DNA from: Angiostrongylus vasorum
Lineage: Eukaryota > Nematoda > Chromadorea > Rhabditida > Metastrongylidae
NCBI GenBank assembly: GCA_018806985.1
Contig: JADANN010000401.1
Location: 2,480,001-2,544,000, forward strand
DNA length: 64,000 nucleotides
Direction: 5' to 3'
The notes beneath the pieces were generated by a model. That model was given only the letters and a program-made list of their open reading frames with translations, had not been told where the DNA came from and did not search any database. How positions within the stretch are numbered: position 1 is the first letter of the stretch; each line of letters opens with the position of its first letter. A program made the translations under genes and the position numbers. Shown here in pieces: positions 1-9,491 of the stretch.

Positions 1-120
1 GGGGAGCCCAAATCGACAACGAACCCAGTTAAGCTGAGGCTGCAGTTATAATCACAATTTTTGACTTATTATTTACTGCCGACTCTTTTAGCGGCAGGGT
101 ATATATTGCTAAACGAAGAA
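1..120 (-). repeat. SINE family 2, 3' tail fragment
   Basis: This stretch shares the tail words 'tttactgcc' and 'gcagggtat' with copies near 26.03, 53.53 and 62.15 kb. In family 2 the tail follows a tRNA-like head and a 'gcaaaact...tcagca' segment, and here only the tail is present. It lies just downstream of the last lipase exon visible at the left edge. Confidence 0.45.
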
Positions 121-305
121 ACAAACATGATTGGTAGTAATCAATGCTACTTCATTTAGTTCGAAAAACATAGAAGACAGTTTTTTGTCAAATTAAAGAA
201 ACCCAGAAAGTGAAAACCGCTAACAACCAGAATCTTAAAATGAAGAGACGTTTAAGGGCCAGCTCAAAAGAACTTTTAGAAATCAATAATTGTACAACGA
301 TATAC

Positions 306-394
306 TTATTTTTTAGGGAGTCTACACTATTTCTAAATTCAAACCATTTAATTTCGTCAACGACTGCAATGCATCCTCTTCGCACTGTGGCCGA
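306..394 (-). CDS. Lipase copy 1, putative exon 8
   Basis: The acceptor is 'tgcatttag' and the donor is GTATAT. Phase 0 continues from exon 7 and reads SATVRRGC followed by VVDEIKWFEFRNSVDSLKN. This resembles the Cys-containing, helical stretch that follows the VNLV-like strand in phospholipase B domains. An alternative frame reading CEEDALQSLTKL is also open. No equivalent exists in copy 2, which is truncated at this end. Confidence 0.45.
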
Positions 395-689
395 CTAAAT
401 GCAGGATTCATTGCCCTCATAGGGATTGCTGACAACCTATAGCAATCCGAAAGCCTCCACCCTATCCAACTTCTTACAGTGATGAATTGAGAACACGCTA
501 ACATTTCACAGGTAGAATAGCGCTCAACCAGAAACCAGCATGTCAATGAGGATAGAGGTCCATATATCCTTAAAATTCACCGAATTTATACGAGAAGCTA
601 ACCACCTTTTAGTACAGCTCAAGATCTCTCTTTGAAATTTAACAAAGTTGATGACAAAACATCGTATGTGCGGATAATTAGTGAATGAC

Positions 690-960
690 ACGTGCAGTTA
701 GCACTAGAGGATCTAATCGTCGCTGTCAAGCACCACATCGGTCCAGTAGATTCTGCTCGCTCGGTAGACACAAATGACATCACGCTCTTCTTATAAGGGC
801 TTTTATTTCACTATTACTGCCGATGCGCCACCCATCTTTCACTTTACGGGCTTCCAAGGAGTATATGCTGGCTAAAAATAATTCGTTCCGGACAATCAGA
901 TCCGCTTCTCATGCGCTTCCTATATTTAGAATATAATGATGATGATGTCCAATGCCATGG
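690..960 (-). mobile_element. RTE-clade LINE 3' fragment
   Basis: Read on the minus strand, this aligns by eye with the C-terminal part of the RTE copies at 16.2-16.4 kb and 28.43-28.66 kb. Shared words include 'gcgagcagaa...ctgg' and the upstream 'agatggg...' stretch. It is decayed, with no open frame, and lies between lipase exons 7 and 8. Confidence 0.5.
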
Positions 961-1179
961 AAAGATAATATAATGCATAACAAGTCGTCTTTCCCTTCGT
1001 TGACCCCACTAATAATTTACCGACTTTAATTCAAGGTGGTAAACATTTTTTTATGGGTTAGGATGATCAGGAAGTGTGCGAATTTTAACCAAATGCACTG
1101 CGTCATGTCAGACCTGGCACAAAACGAAAATAGATCTCTGAGGTTAAGCATGTAAAATGAAAGTAAAAACACTACCCAC

Positions 1180-1326
1180 CCCCTTTTCAATGAGCGATCT
1201 GGCATCGATAGTCAACTGTGGGTTCCACATCGACACAATTGAAACAATAGTACGATTCAAGTTGTTTCGTAGTAAACTAATTCCTTCTTCAAGTTTAGTT
1301 TTGTAGACATCTCGGCTGATTGGCTT
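1180..1326 (-). CDS. Lipase copy 1, exon 7
   Basis: The acceptor is 'gttaacag', the donor is GTGGGT, and the 147 nt are in phase 0. The exon encodes KPISRDVYKTKLEEGISLL and LNRTIVSIVSMWNPQL, matching the alpha-helix and 'PRTIVNLV'-type strand after block III of phospholipase B domains. The Trp codon TGG here is a TGA stop in copy 2. Confidence 0.75.
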
Positions 1327-1656
1327 CTGTTAACGAACAACACAGTTTATTTATCACGTCTCCTAGTTAGTTAATGAAGTAAGCAACTTATTAGTACGCT
1401 ATTTGTTCAGTTATGGACTGAAGAACGGCAGAAGAATAAGAATTACAATTATTATATGACTTATCATGCAAGGCTCATTAAACTGTTTTCCCGCCCCAAC
1501 TAACTTGTTGCGGATAAAACACCTACATGAAATCTTAAATCGACGGCTACAAACATTTCTTCACCACTTCGAAGTCCAAATAGACTTTTTTAAAACTACA
1601 TTCGTTAGTCCTTCGCAACTGACTTGGTCATTTCAAAGAAAATTTGAGATCCGCAC

Positions 1657-1741
1657 CTCTTTTGAATAACATCTTAATTCCCCCCAAGTCATTTGTTCCA
1701 ATGAATATCGAAATTAGTTTCCAGTCGTCCTTTAAACGAAC
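1657..1741 (-). CDS. Lipase copy 1, exon 6 (block III, frameshifted)
   Basis: The acceptor is 'ggttgttcag'. The exon reads VRLKDDWKLISIFIGTND, the SGNH block III GxND motif that supplies an oxyanion-hole Asn. The next run has six G where copy 2 has five, so the 85-nt exon does not keep phase with exon 7. Copy 2 has 84 nt and stays open. Confidence 0.75.
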
Positions 1742-1834
1742 CTGAACAACCAATCGATTCAGTTCAAGAAGTTGCGACGACAGTCTAACTAATAAAATAT
1801 TTCATTCTTCCAACCATCTAGTAAAAACGCTAAC

Positions 1835-1986
1835 TCCTCTAGCCTTCATCCGATGAATAAGTTCCTCTGCTTGCCTAGGGATGTCCATGCTTGTCCTTCC
1901 ACTTACTGCAACGTTGAAAACCATATCGTCATATCCAGTTCCATGTGACATTCCAATAATTCTGGGATTAAAAATTCGCAGTATAT
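1835..1986 (-). CDS. Lipase copy 1, exon 5
   Basis: The acceptor is 'ctgttttttag'. The exon encodes NILRIFNPRIIGMSHGTG and then FNVAVSGRTSMDIPRQAEEL and MKARG. It corresponds to the 'NILREFNP...FNxAVxGA...DLPxQARxLV' segment of phospholipase B domains. It is 152 nt, the same as in copy 2, and the two are nearly identical in protein. Confidence 0.85.
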
Positions 1987-2249
1987 CTAAAAAACAGCTA
2001 TTTCTACTTCTCCACCTTGGAGCACAATGTGTGCCAGAAATTTTGAGATTTCCATGTATGAGATCCAAGCCACAAGTGAATCCATAATGTGTAGAACCTA
2101 TGAGATGATTAATCAATATTACACCTTCTTGGGGAAGAAGACGTGGAGATCTTTGGAAAAAGATTAAAAAACTCTGCTTGCTAGTGAAAAAGTCATGTCT
2201 AAGAAATTACGAAAAGGATTCTTTGTAAATGCTTATGTCTTCTTCGACG

Positions 2250-3480
2250 CTATTTAGTGACTTCATTGCTCATTAGGTATATCTGAAGTGGAGCGGCATT
2301 TAAGAATACAAAAGGGGTAGCAGTCGCTAGTTGCTCTATGATATGGAATAATCTTTATAAGGTGCTTGTAGAGTCATAGTCAACAAGCAAACTCGATGAC
2401 GTTAGAAATATTTTTTCCATCTATCTTTCTTTTGCAGCATGACCAGGCACAACATCGTCCAGTGATGTGGGATGCCCTAGTTTTGGAAATTTGTTAGCAT
2501 ATGATCCACGAAAAGTGCCAGTTTGTACTTTCTAGCTCGAAGGAGCAATGTTATCTGGCCCATGAACTGCGCTTGTGTTCATGTTTCAGTTCATTCTTCG
2601 GAAAGAAAAACCCGCGATCGTTTTTCACCAGCGAGAATTTTGGGATTAGATGGAGAGTTCGATACGATGATGCTTCGAGTGAATCCTCACATAAAAAATT
2701 TTATATCCTAATATAAATGCTAGATCTCGATGGCCGTTTTCTTTCACTTCTTTTTTTCACCTTTCTTGAACCTGTGCTGTTTTAAGCCTTCCACTACAAG
2801 TTTTTTTTGTAACTGATACTTAGACTAATAGCTGTGCGAGGTGCTTTTAAGTCGAATGTTCCTCTAATCTCCTTTCTCGAACAATTCTGATGATGTTCGA
2901 AATCGGATCCAAACTTCTTAGACAAACATATACGGCGCATTTAGCACAATTAGAAGGAACGTTGAAGAACAGGAAGAACAGTTCGTAAAGCCCGCTGTAG
3001 TATCTTCGATCTGCCTAAAATGTACAGAGAGAACTCTGTTCAAAATGTTGTCACCACGAACATCTGTCTTTTTTGGTTGCTTACAGTTCTTTGCCGGCTT
3101 TCGACAGACTGTAGTCCGTGCAATGAGAAAGCAGTGATGGAAACTAGCAGAAAAAAGATGGTCGAATGGAGGTGGGACATCTTCACACGACCATGTGGTA
3201 TTGGACGATTCCCTATGTCCATTGGCGGTTTTTCTTTTTCTAAGAACAAACCAATGGTGCTGAATAGGCTCAGCGTGACTATTTCCCCTCCAAATTACGT
3301 GTTAAACTCAAATTTTTGCGACAATGTATTAGAAATATCTAATGACCATCAATTACATGCCTTGTTCACAGAGAATATGACGTTACACCTGGAAATGAAG
3401 TGGACACCTAACAAATTAAACCCTTGGCGCATCATTATCTTGCACAAAAGCAATAACAATGAACTTTGCGATCATTTTCG
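2250..3480. other. Intronic stretch, unit-1 specific
   Basis: This lies in the long intron between lipase exons 4 and 5. A 157-codon open frame (3020-3493, plus strand, CxxC-containing, with a hydrophobic N-terminus) is present, but it has no counterpart in unit 2 and no recognisable domain. I see no other feature. Confidence 0.3.
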
Positions 3481-4227
3481 ATTATCCGATTGAGTGCATT
3501 ATTAAAACCTTCCCATGAAAGCCGTCCTCACGCGCATCACATAGAACCTAAATGAAATCCAATCAACACAGCAAACTGAATTTTCGCAAGCGATATAGCG
3601 TCACAGACCACTCGAAAACGCTCTTGAGAGTCACAGAGGTCCACTACAAATGCTGTCTTTTCCAAATCATGATCATCGCTGACCAACAAGAAAGCATTCG
3701 ACAGTGTGGAGAACAAATCCTTTCAGTCCGCCTAGTTGACTAAGGTTAGGCCGCATCCGACATAAAAACGTTGCTTGTAATAGCCATTGTCCCGTGATAT
3801 TATAGTCTTTTCATCTAGTGATATTCCAACTGGTAAGGAAAACAACAAACCACCGCATTATGACGATGTGTGCAGTCACTCGAATGGGTTAAAAATAGAA
3901 AAATGCTGATGAACAAATTCTCTTCATCCATCGTTTTATCGACGACAACCTCAACTTTTTTTATGGTACTACAGAAGCGGGACACTGTTTCTGCAGAAGG
4001 GAAGCGAGCAGAGAAAAATGATAGCCTAGATAGATCAAATCGGACCAGTGCTTCATATGTGAAATGTTTAGTGAATATGGATAGCCAGAGTAAAAAAACC
4101 AGTAGGAAACAACGAGCGGCGTTAGTAGCATCAATAAGACATTCGATGGGGCGCCTACATAGTCTGCAGAGAAGGCTGCAGGTAGCTCAAGCAGAGCTTT
4201 AGTGCGGATTTTGATAAAATCAAAACA

Positions 4228-4487
4228 TTATCGTTGTTGTTGTTGTTGCTGTTGTTCTCGTTGGTCGATTGCTAACGTTTCGGCGATTTCGCCTTCTTCA
4301 GAGCCGTGATGTTACGAGTGGGACATCACTCCATGAACAACAGCAACACCAACAACAACGACAACGACAACGAAGACCTATACCAACCTTGCATCAGCTA
4401 AAGAAGATCAATTTATAAATCATATAAATAAATATATCGAATACCTATGCCGAGGTTTATACAAAGTCGGTCTTTTGAGTTATTAAG
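4228..4487 (-). mobile_element. 260-bp ribozyme-bearing PLE-tail insertion with 10-bp target duplication
   Basis: It is flanked by direct repeats aatcaaaaca (4218-4227 and 4488-4497). The paralogous site near 18.30 kb has one uninterrupted copy of that word, so the borders are seen directly. Inside are a GTT-rich arm, a minus-strand hammerhead motif (4269-4306), then an AAC/GAC-rich arm in the opposite sense and a 'taaatcatataaataaatatat' type tail shared with the PLE at 6212-7184. It has no coding capacity. Confidence 0.8.
4269..4306 (-). ncRNA. Hammerhead ribozyme motif, core intact
   Basis: On the minus strand it has GGCT, CTGAAGA, A, hairpin GGCG-AAAT-CGCC, then GAAACGTT, then AGCA. Every position conserved in hammerheads (CUGANGA, GAA, the A15.1-U16.1 pair and U17) is present. 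Stem I is only 3 bp with its neighbours, and stem III is reduced to A-U and C-G with no loop. Confidence 0.7.
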
Positions 4488-4753
4488 AATCAAAACAGCT
4501 TCAAGAAGGGCTGTCAAAAAAGATCCCCCACCCCCTCGCATATGTAAACGTAACTATTGGGAACTACAAAACATGTGAAGATGATTTACCTAAGTATACA
4601 CGAAAAAAAACGTCCCCCTTTCACTATTTGCAGAACGCTTCCAATCCGTTCTAATCAGCTGCACAAGTTAATTGATAATATCATAATTAATGACAAAAAT
4701 AATCTCTCGACATAGAGATGAGACATTAAGGAGAGTTCCACTTGTAACAGAAC

Positions 4754-4789
4754 GGCTCTGAAGAAAGCGTAATCGCCGAAACGTCAGCC
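4754..4789 (+). ncRNA. Hammerhead ribozyme motif, core intact, weak stem II
   Basis: Stem I is GGCT/AGCC and the core CTGAAGA is intact. Stem II is AGCG-TAAT-CGCC, three pairs plus one A/C mismatch. GAAACGTC follows. An AAC-rich tail and 'cgcatcagctcaacaagat' follow, as in PLE tails. The corresponding stretch is absent from unit 2. Confidence 0.7.
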
Positions 4790-5383
4790 ATCGACCAAAA
4801 AACAACAACGCCAATGACGACTTACACCTACCACGCATCAGCTCAACAAGATTAGTTCATGCGAACATGTGCATTGAAGAATTGAAAAATTACATACAAC
4901 CGCATTACCTCAAATATCAATATGAATTAGCCTTATTATTACTGAATAGACCACAGTTTACAGCTATTTGTTGGGGTTAATCAGATAATAGTAAAGAGCG
5001 TAAAGAGCGCGAGTATGAAAAGATGTTCTTAAAAGATAAAGACACTGAAACTGCATAACTTCGCCTCTTCTTAGAGTTTAATAGTTTTCTGTCCTCGCTC
5101 TATTGCACTGGTCAGTTAGAAATCCAAAAAAAAAGCATTAATTGATCAAAACTATCAAAAAATTTGAGATTTTACATTAGGGAAAGGTAACAACCACATT
5201 TGAAAAAAAGGCAGTATTCTTTCCTTTACTACTTAGTAGCTACTGACCCGAATGTGTTGGGACGGTTGTCATAACCATGCGCTGCAATACCACCAAGTTG
5301 CAATGAATGACAACAAACTATGTTCTACCACTGGCTTTGTAACACTCCTTTAGTGTAACAAAACAATACGAAAAGGTACTCAC

Positions 5384-5505
5384 TGGCCACAGATATGTGC
5401 TTTTCGAGTGTTTCGTCACCTCCAGTAACATACGAATTTCCCGGATAGAGGAGATATGGATCATCATCGTAATTTCTCGATAGCTCAGCCACCTTCAAAC
5501 AACTT
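5384..5505 (-). CDS. Lipase copy 1, exon 4 (block II region)
   Basis: The acceptor is 'cgaatctgtag' and the donor is GTGAGT. It encodes SCLKVAELSRNYDDDPY then GNSYVTGGDETLEKHISVA, equivalent to the 'YRGxSWSIGGD' block II stretch of phospholipase B domains. It is 122 nt, conserved with copy 2. Confidence 0.8.
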
Positions 5506-5578
5506 CTACAGATTCGAAAAAAGATCACGAACAAAACTCCTAAACGACGATATGCAATTACGAGAAAAAACGTAAAAC

Positions 5579-5717
5579 CTGGCCGTGATTGAGTCACCCA
5601 TTGCAGCGATGACATTTATATCAGCGGGTCGAACTTGATTGACGTCATCTGGTGTTTTGGCAGACGGTTTCATCACTTCTGGATCGCATCGCAATACACC
5701 ACCAAGTGTCTTGGTAG
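5579..5717 (-). CDS. Lipase copy 1, exon 3 (GDS catalytic serine)
   Basis: The acceptor is 'ccctctttag' and the donor is AG/GTTTTA. It encodes TKTLGGVLRCDPEVMKPSA, then DDVNQVRPADINVIAAMGDS and ITA. MGDSIT is block I with the nucleophilic Ser, and 'VRPADI.V.AAMGDS' is typical of phospholipase B. Confidence 0.88.
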
Positions 5718-5915
5718 CTAAAGAGGGTTGAAAAATCGAAAAGTAGAAAAAACTGCTATGAGTCGCCTCTCTGTTTTTTATTCCGTAAAACGGTCCTTGG
5801 CATACAACACCAGGAAAGTGTAATACACTGCAGTTTTTCTTCTAGATATGGTATAGACGAGAAAATATTTTTTAAAAAAAAGAGATAACAGCACGATCCA
5901 CGTATCAGAACTCAC

Positions 5916-5954
5916 GAGTATGAGCTTCTAGCGAAAGATCGAAGTCGGCTACAC
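5916..5954 (-). CDS. Lipase copy 1, exon 2 (39-nt micro-exon)
   Basis: The acceptor is 'ctgttttcaag' and the donor is GTGAGT. It reads VADFDLSLEAHT, joining exon 1 (phase 1) to exon 3 without a break. Copy 2 has one extra base here and loses frame. Confidence 0.65.
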
Positions 5955-6054
5955 CTTGAAAACAGAAGAACAAAGGAAAGTTGGCACGTTACAACAATTT
6001 TATACACGAAGGACCACAAAAGAAAGGAAATTTTGTACTGAAGTTGCAACGAAC

Positions 6055-6199
6055 CGGGATGATGCCATCTGACGAACAATATAAACAGAAAAACAAGGAG
6101 TGCAATAGCTAGTAATTGGAAGCGCCTGCATCTGAATGGTACGTGGAAAGGAAGTCGATCAGTTGAATAGTACTGCTCGTAGGCCTCATAGTCCTCAAT
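6055..6199 (-). CDS. Lipase copy 1, exon 1 remnant (signal-anchor)
   Basis: It encodes DYEAYEQYYSTDRLPFHVPF, then a basic FRCRRFQ and a hydrophobic helix LLAIALLVFLFILFV, as in a type II signal-anchor. It is cut at its 5' side by the PLE insertion. The ATG of copy 2 is GTG here and the next codon is TAA. Confidence 0.6.
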
Positions 6200-6352
6200 T
6201 AGCAGATTTTATTAGCAATTCGAAGACCGACTTTCTATAAACATCGGCATTAGTAGTTGATATATTTATTTATATGATCTTATAAGCTGATATCGTTACC
6301 TGATGCGAGGTTGGTATAAGTTTCCGTTGTCGTTGTTGTTGTTATTGGCCGA

Positions 6353-6390
6353 CAGCTAATGTTTTAGAGATCTCGCTTTCCTCAGTGCCT
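6353..6390 (-). ncRNA. Decayed hammerhead motif (inverted PLE terminus)
   Basis: The minus strand retains CTGAGGA and a terminal ATTAGC, but stem II is rearranged (GAGATCTC) and GAAA has become AAAA. It is probably inactive. Confidence 0.5.
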
Positions 6391-6469
6391 GGACGGTCTT
6401 GAAAAAAAGTGGTCTTGAAAATTATGTGGCGGTTATTGACTCCCACCCAATACCCTACGCCATCAATTA

Positions 6470-6960
6470 GACCGCAATCGCCTTTACGATGGTTTGTGCA
6501 GTTCAGAAAACTATATGATGTGTCCTAACGGGAGGGATGGGAATTGCATGGGTTCAGGTACAATATACTTGGTCTCATGTAAGTCATGCGGTAATGAATA
6601 CATAGGGGGACAGTTACAGCGCTTTATGTCCGCATAAAAGAACACCTATACGGGAAAGTTAAAATTCGTCAGAGCACTCCTCTAGGTACACATAGGGCAC
6701 AATAGCGCAATGGCGATGATTTTGAAGTGAATGTCCAGATCCTCGCGCAGGAATCGAAAACATCAACGCGCAAAACTCTTGAGGCGTTTTGGATAAATTT
6801 CAAAAGTCCAAAGATGAGCCGGAAAGACGAATGCATCACTATCACACGTGATCTGGCGCCTTATTTCAAAACGACTTTTTTTCCATAGTAACGCCTCGCT
6901 CGCGACCCCAGGTGAGCAAGCAACGCGCGAGCCAGTCCCGCTCGCAACAACACGGTGAGT
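6470..6960 (+). pseudogene. GIY-YIG endonuclease domain of a Penelope-like element
   Basis: The frame reads NRLYDGLCSSENYMMCPNGR, then the GIY-YIG core TIYLVSCKSCGNEYIG. A frameshift near 6605 is followed by ALYVRIKEHLYGKVK, STPLGTHR, and VQILAQESKTSTRKTLEAFW up to LAPYF. Cysteines before and inside the GIY-YIG core (C-x2-C in SCKSC) and the downstream R..EH are typical of the PLE endonuclease, which nicks the target for priming. The reverse transcriptase is missing (5' truncation). Confidence 0.85.
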
Positions 6961-7060
6961 AGTTTTTTGATCAATATAGCGTTCATTTAAAAGCTTGATC
7001 TTCATCAATACTATAGATATTCCACCGAATATAAGGCTGCTTTTACATGAAATACGTCCA

Positions 7061-7096
7061 GGCTCTGAAGAAGGCGAAATCGCCGATACGTCAGCC
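7061..7096 (+). ncRNA. Hammerhead motif with a core substitution
   Basis: GGCT, CTGAAGA and a perfect GGCG-AAAT-CGCC stem II are present, but GAAACGTC reads GATACGTC. The change falls on conserved A14, so cleavage is expected to be lost. It lies about 100 bp downstream of the GIY-YIG frame. Confidence 0.7.
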
Positions 7097-7196
7097 ATCG
7101 ACCAACAACACCAACAACAACGACGACAACGACAATGGAAGCTTCGCATCGGCTCAACAAGATCAGTTTGTAAGCTCATATAAATAGTAGATCTTA

Positions 7197-8870
7197 CACC
7201 CATAACTGCAGTTATAATGAAATCTCTACCGACGGAATACATCTGTGAATTATTCACTATTCCACTTAATTAATAACTTATACAACTTGATACATGTGTT
7301 ATTAGTAATGCTATATTAGTAGTGCTAACAGCTGCAGGAACAGATTGCCTCTCAGAGCTTCGAGGGCACTTTTGAGACCAAAACCCTTTGTTCGAATAAT
7401 AATGTCTAACATCTCAATTATACTCTTCATCACTAACCAATGTAGCTAACTAGTTCTACAACAAGGATCCAGAAGAAATTACGACGTACAGTCCTCTTAA
7501 ATGTAATACATTAGATTTCAGTCAATGTCAAAAGCAATTTGACTCTCAGAACAGCCCTAATATGCCAATGTATGGCCAACGTTCTCAACAATTTGAGAGT
7601 TTCCATGGAATGTTTAGACATACGTCTAAAAAAATCAAATGAAGGAAGCCACCATTGCAAGAAAACAATGTTGTAAAATTTAAAGCACGCGAAAACATAC
7701 GAGAAATGATTCCTGACTTACATCTAAGAATGATGTTTTCGAGTCATTCTGTAATGCTGACGGGACCATTCGCTGGTAGGAGTAACGTTGCTGGAGATGA
7801 AGCTGAAAGAGGCATATGCGTCTTGATTGGAATCACATACACTACCCCACCAAATCGACGGTATCCAGGGAGGTGCTGTCAAACTAGCAGAAATGGCAAA
7901 ACAGTCAAGTGGGAAATATTCCGAGACGGACACGATTCCTTGGAAAAACGAGTTATTTAAGTATTCTAAATATTCATGTAAACACAATGAAGTAAATGCC
8001 CATAGAATTCCGTATACTACAAATCCAAATACCTATTACAATCAGTATGGCACCAAAGTGCCGATCCACGCTTCCTATTTTTTATCAACTTTACATCAGG
8101 TCATTACACTTGCACAGAAGTAGCGTTGCTCACTTGATAGCCATTTATTTATATAAAACCACTATCGTGGACCAGGCAAATCCTTCAGTGGCCTAAGATT
8201 AATAAACTACGGTCATGTTTTTACATGAAGAGGAAAGCATGTATTTACTGCATCCGGACAATCAAAATGCGTACTTAATCAACGTTTCAGTAGAAGCGGA
8301 TCAAGAATATCAGCAAAGGATGATAGTATAAAAAATAGGAGGAATGATTCTCTCTCAAGGCTGTTACTTGACACCACAAACAAGCAAACAAGAAAAGAAA
8401 TGACTGCTCAAAGAGCTCACCATTGATTCAGTAAAGCCAATTACTGATTCCGTATAGCATCCAAGAATTGTTGATCGATAATCGTGTCAGTAGCAACACA
8501 GCCACGCCAAAGTGTCGACAATGAGAACGATCTGTTTTGCACAAACAGTATCTAGTCTAAACTATTGAGGTCGGGACTTTCATATGAAGCCTATCTGCTC
8601 GACAATCTAAAGAACTACGAATAGTGAAACAGGCTCGGAGCATGACGAAATTGATTAGAATGGTGGGATTAAAGCAAAGAAAGTATAAGTGTTGAGCTCT
8701 GAAAATGCTCTGGAACAGTAGGAATTACCATCACTATGTGAAAGTTCAATAGGTGATGAATGAAGTAATAGCGCCACTCGTTTACAAGAGGAAACATGAT
8801 AATGTCTGAAATAAACTTGTTATTGGTGGCAATCAAGCTGATAACATTTTTGAATGGTTGAATGGTTGGT
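7197..8870. other. Upstream region of lipase copy 1, duplicated, function unknown
   Basis: This is collinear with about 20.2-21.87 kb. A stretch at 7655-8130 has overlapping short frames (VMLTGPFAGR, GDEAERGICVLIGIT, GIQGGAVKLAEMAKQ) that are partly kept in both copies. Indels shift them between frames, so coding is doubtful. It may hold the ancestral lipase promoter. No core promoter element was recognised. Confidence 0.35.
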
Positions 8871-9330
8871 TTATCCTTTCCTGATATCCAGTCTATTAGG
8901 TCGCTCAGAAATAAATGAACACTTCAACTATGTTATTTAAAATGTTATAAATTGCTCCAAATAAAACTTTATTGATCAAAATAAAAAACCGTTTGAATTT
9001 ACATATTTTTCTCAATGAGGAACGTGTTTACAGTAAAGAAAGGTATGCGTAACCTGCCGTAGCCTCAATAAAACAAAGAAGAGGAACCTGTATAGGAAAA
9101 ATAGCAGATAATACTATAATATCACAAAGTGAGCAAAAAAAGGGAACAAAGAAGTTTGCATACTTTTTTCTACAAAGAAGCTAAGATGTACACATTTCTT
9201 AAACTTTTATTTACTAACTATTCTTTCTTCATGACGGGATATGACTTTGAAATCATTCAACGGAGTATCACTACGCTGACGAGTGATTGCTGATAGAACC
9301 GAAAGAGTTCAAACATGACAGAGAGAAAGG
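8870..9330. other. Spacer between duplication units
   Basis: A/T-rich sequence with no convincing ORF, repeat or RNA gene seen. Confidence 0.3.
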
Positions 9331-9334
9331 CAAC

Positions 9335-9436
9335 AAGGGTCCCGGATGGTGTGGTGGATGGCACGTGAACTCCTTGACAGGGTAATCGCGGATTCGAAGT
9401 CCAGCCGATGTTCCGCGTTTTCTGCCCTTATTCTCA

Positions 9437-9437
<1 letters not shown>
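9335..9437 (+). repeat. SINE family 2 head (tRNA-like)
   Basis: A box-A-like word 'tggtgtggtgga' is followed about 45 bp later by the box-B-like 'gattcgaagtcc'. 'cagggtaatcgcg' lies between them, as in the family copies at 54.2 and 62.3 kb. The SINE body is replaced by a microsatellite. Confidence 0.45.

Positions 9438-9490
<53 letters not shown>
9438..9490. repeat. (AT)n microsatellite
   Basis: About 50 bp of alternating A and T, followed by a degenerate 'gtacgtgtgtacgcatgcatgt' stretch to about 9550. The overlapping open frames here are low-complexity artefacts. Confidence 0.9.

Positions 9491-9491
<1 letters not shown>

Larger units (their letters stand above)
3490..4650 (+). mobile_element. 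RTE-clade LINE fossil in lipase intron (copy 1)
   Basis: Broken reading frames give decayed reverse transcriptase words: FRKRYSVTDH, TRVTEVHYK, KKAFDSVENK and LSRKQRAALAA-like (here SRKQRAALVASIRHS). The last matches 'LSRRKRAAWGAF' in the RTE copies at 15.8 and 28.9 kb. It is shared with 17.59-18.47 kb, so it predates the tandem duplication. It is interrupted by the 4228-4487 insertion. Confidence 0.65.
306..6199 (-). pseudogene. Phospholipase-B-like GDSL/SGNH lipase, copy 1 (partial, damaged)
   Basis: Eight exons join in consistent phase into a phospholipase-B-type secreted or membrane-anchored SGNH hydrolase, a family that cleaves acyl chains from phospholipids. In order they encode a hydrophobic signal-anchor, a linker with CDPEV, block I AAMGDSITA (catalytic Ser in GDS), GNSYVTGGDET, NILRIFNP, FNVAVSGRTSMDIPRQAEEL, block III IFIGTND, LNRTIVSIVSMWNPQL, and a segment with VVDEIKWF. 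The DxxH catalytic block should follow off the left edge. Two lesions are visible. One extra G in a G-run (around 1681-1686) shifts frame after GTND relative to copy 2. A PLE inserted at 6212-7184 interrupts the first exon, and the start codon used in copy 2 reads GTG then TAA here. The long intron (1987-5383) holds an RTE fossil and a ribozyme-bearing insertion. The family call is firm. Whether the homopolymer shift is real or an assembly error is open. Confidence 0.8.
6212..7184 (+). mobile_element. 5'-truncated Penelope-like element with inverted left terminus
   Basis: It is bounded by imperfect 12-bp direct repeats (tagcagatttta at 6200-6211, tagtagatctta at 7185-7196). The paralog near 20.19 kb is unoccupied. 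From the left it holds an inverted tail with a decayed minus-strand hammerhead (6353-6390), the PLE C-terminal linker and GIY-YIG frame (about 6470-6960), a spacer, a plus-strand hammerhead motif (7061-7096) and an AAC/GAC-rich tail. A truncated element with terminal repeat in both orientations is typical of Penelope-like elements. It lies inside the first exon of lipase copy 1. Confidence 0.8.
1040..8870. repeat. Tandem segmental duplication, unit 1
   Basis: This is collinear with 11.56-21.875 kb: lipase exons, the RTE fossil, the intron pieces and an upstream non-coding stretch match throughout. Unit 1 has insertions that unit 2 lacks (4228-4487 and 6212-7184). Unit 2 lacks exon 8 but gained RTE and foldback insertions. 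Identity looks high in exons and moderate in introns, so the duplication is not very recent. Confidence 0.85.

Noticed and set aside
3020..3493. 157-codon plus-strand frame with a hydrophobic N-terminus
   Set aside because: The longest non-element frame in the left part, but it has no domain, no paralog in unit 2 and lies antisense in a lipase intron; kept only as a note.
4229..4260. (GTT)n run as a microsatellite
   Set aside because: It is part of the PLE tail, which has AAC/GAC-rich arms in every copy, so it is counted there.
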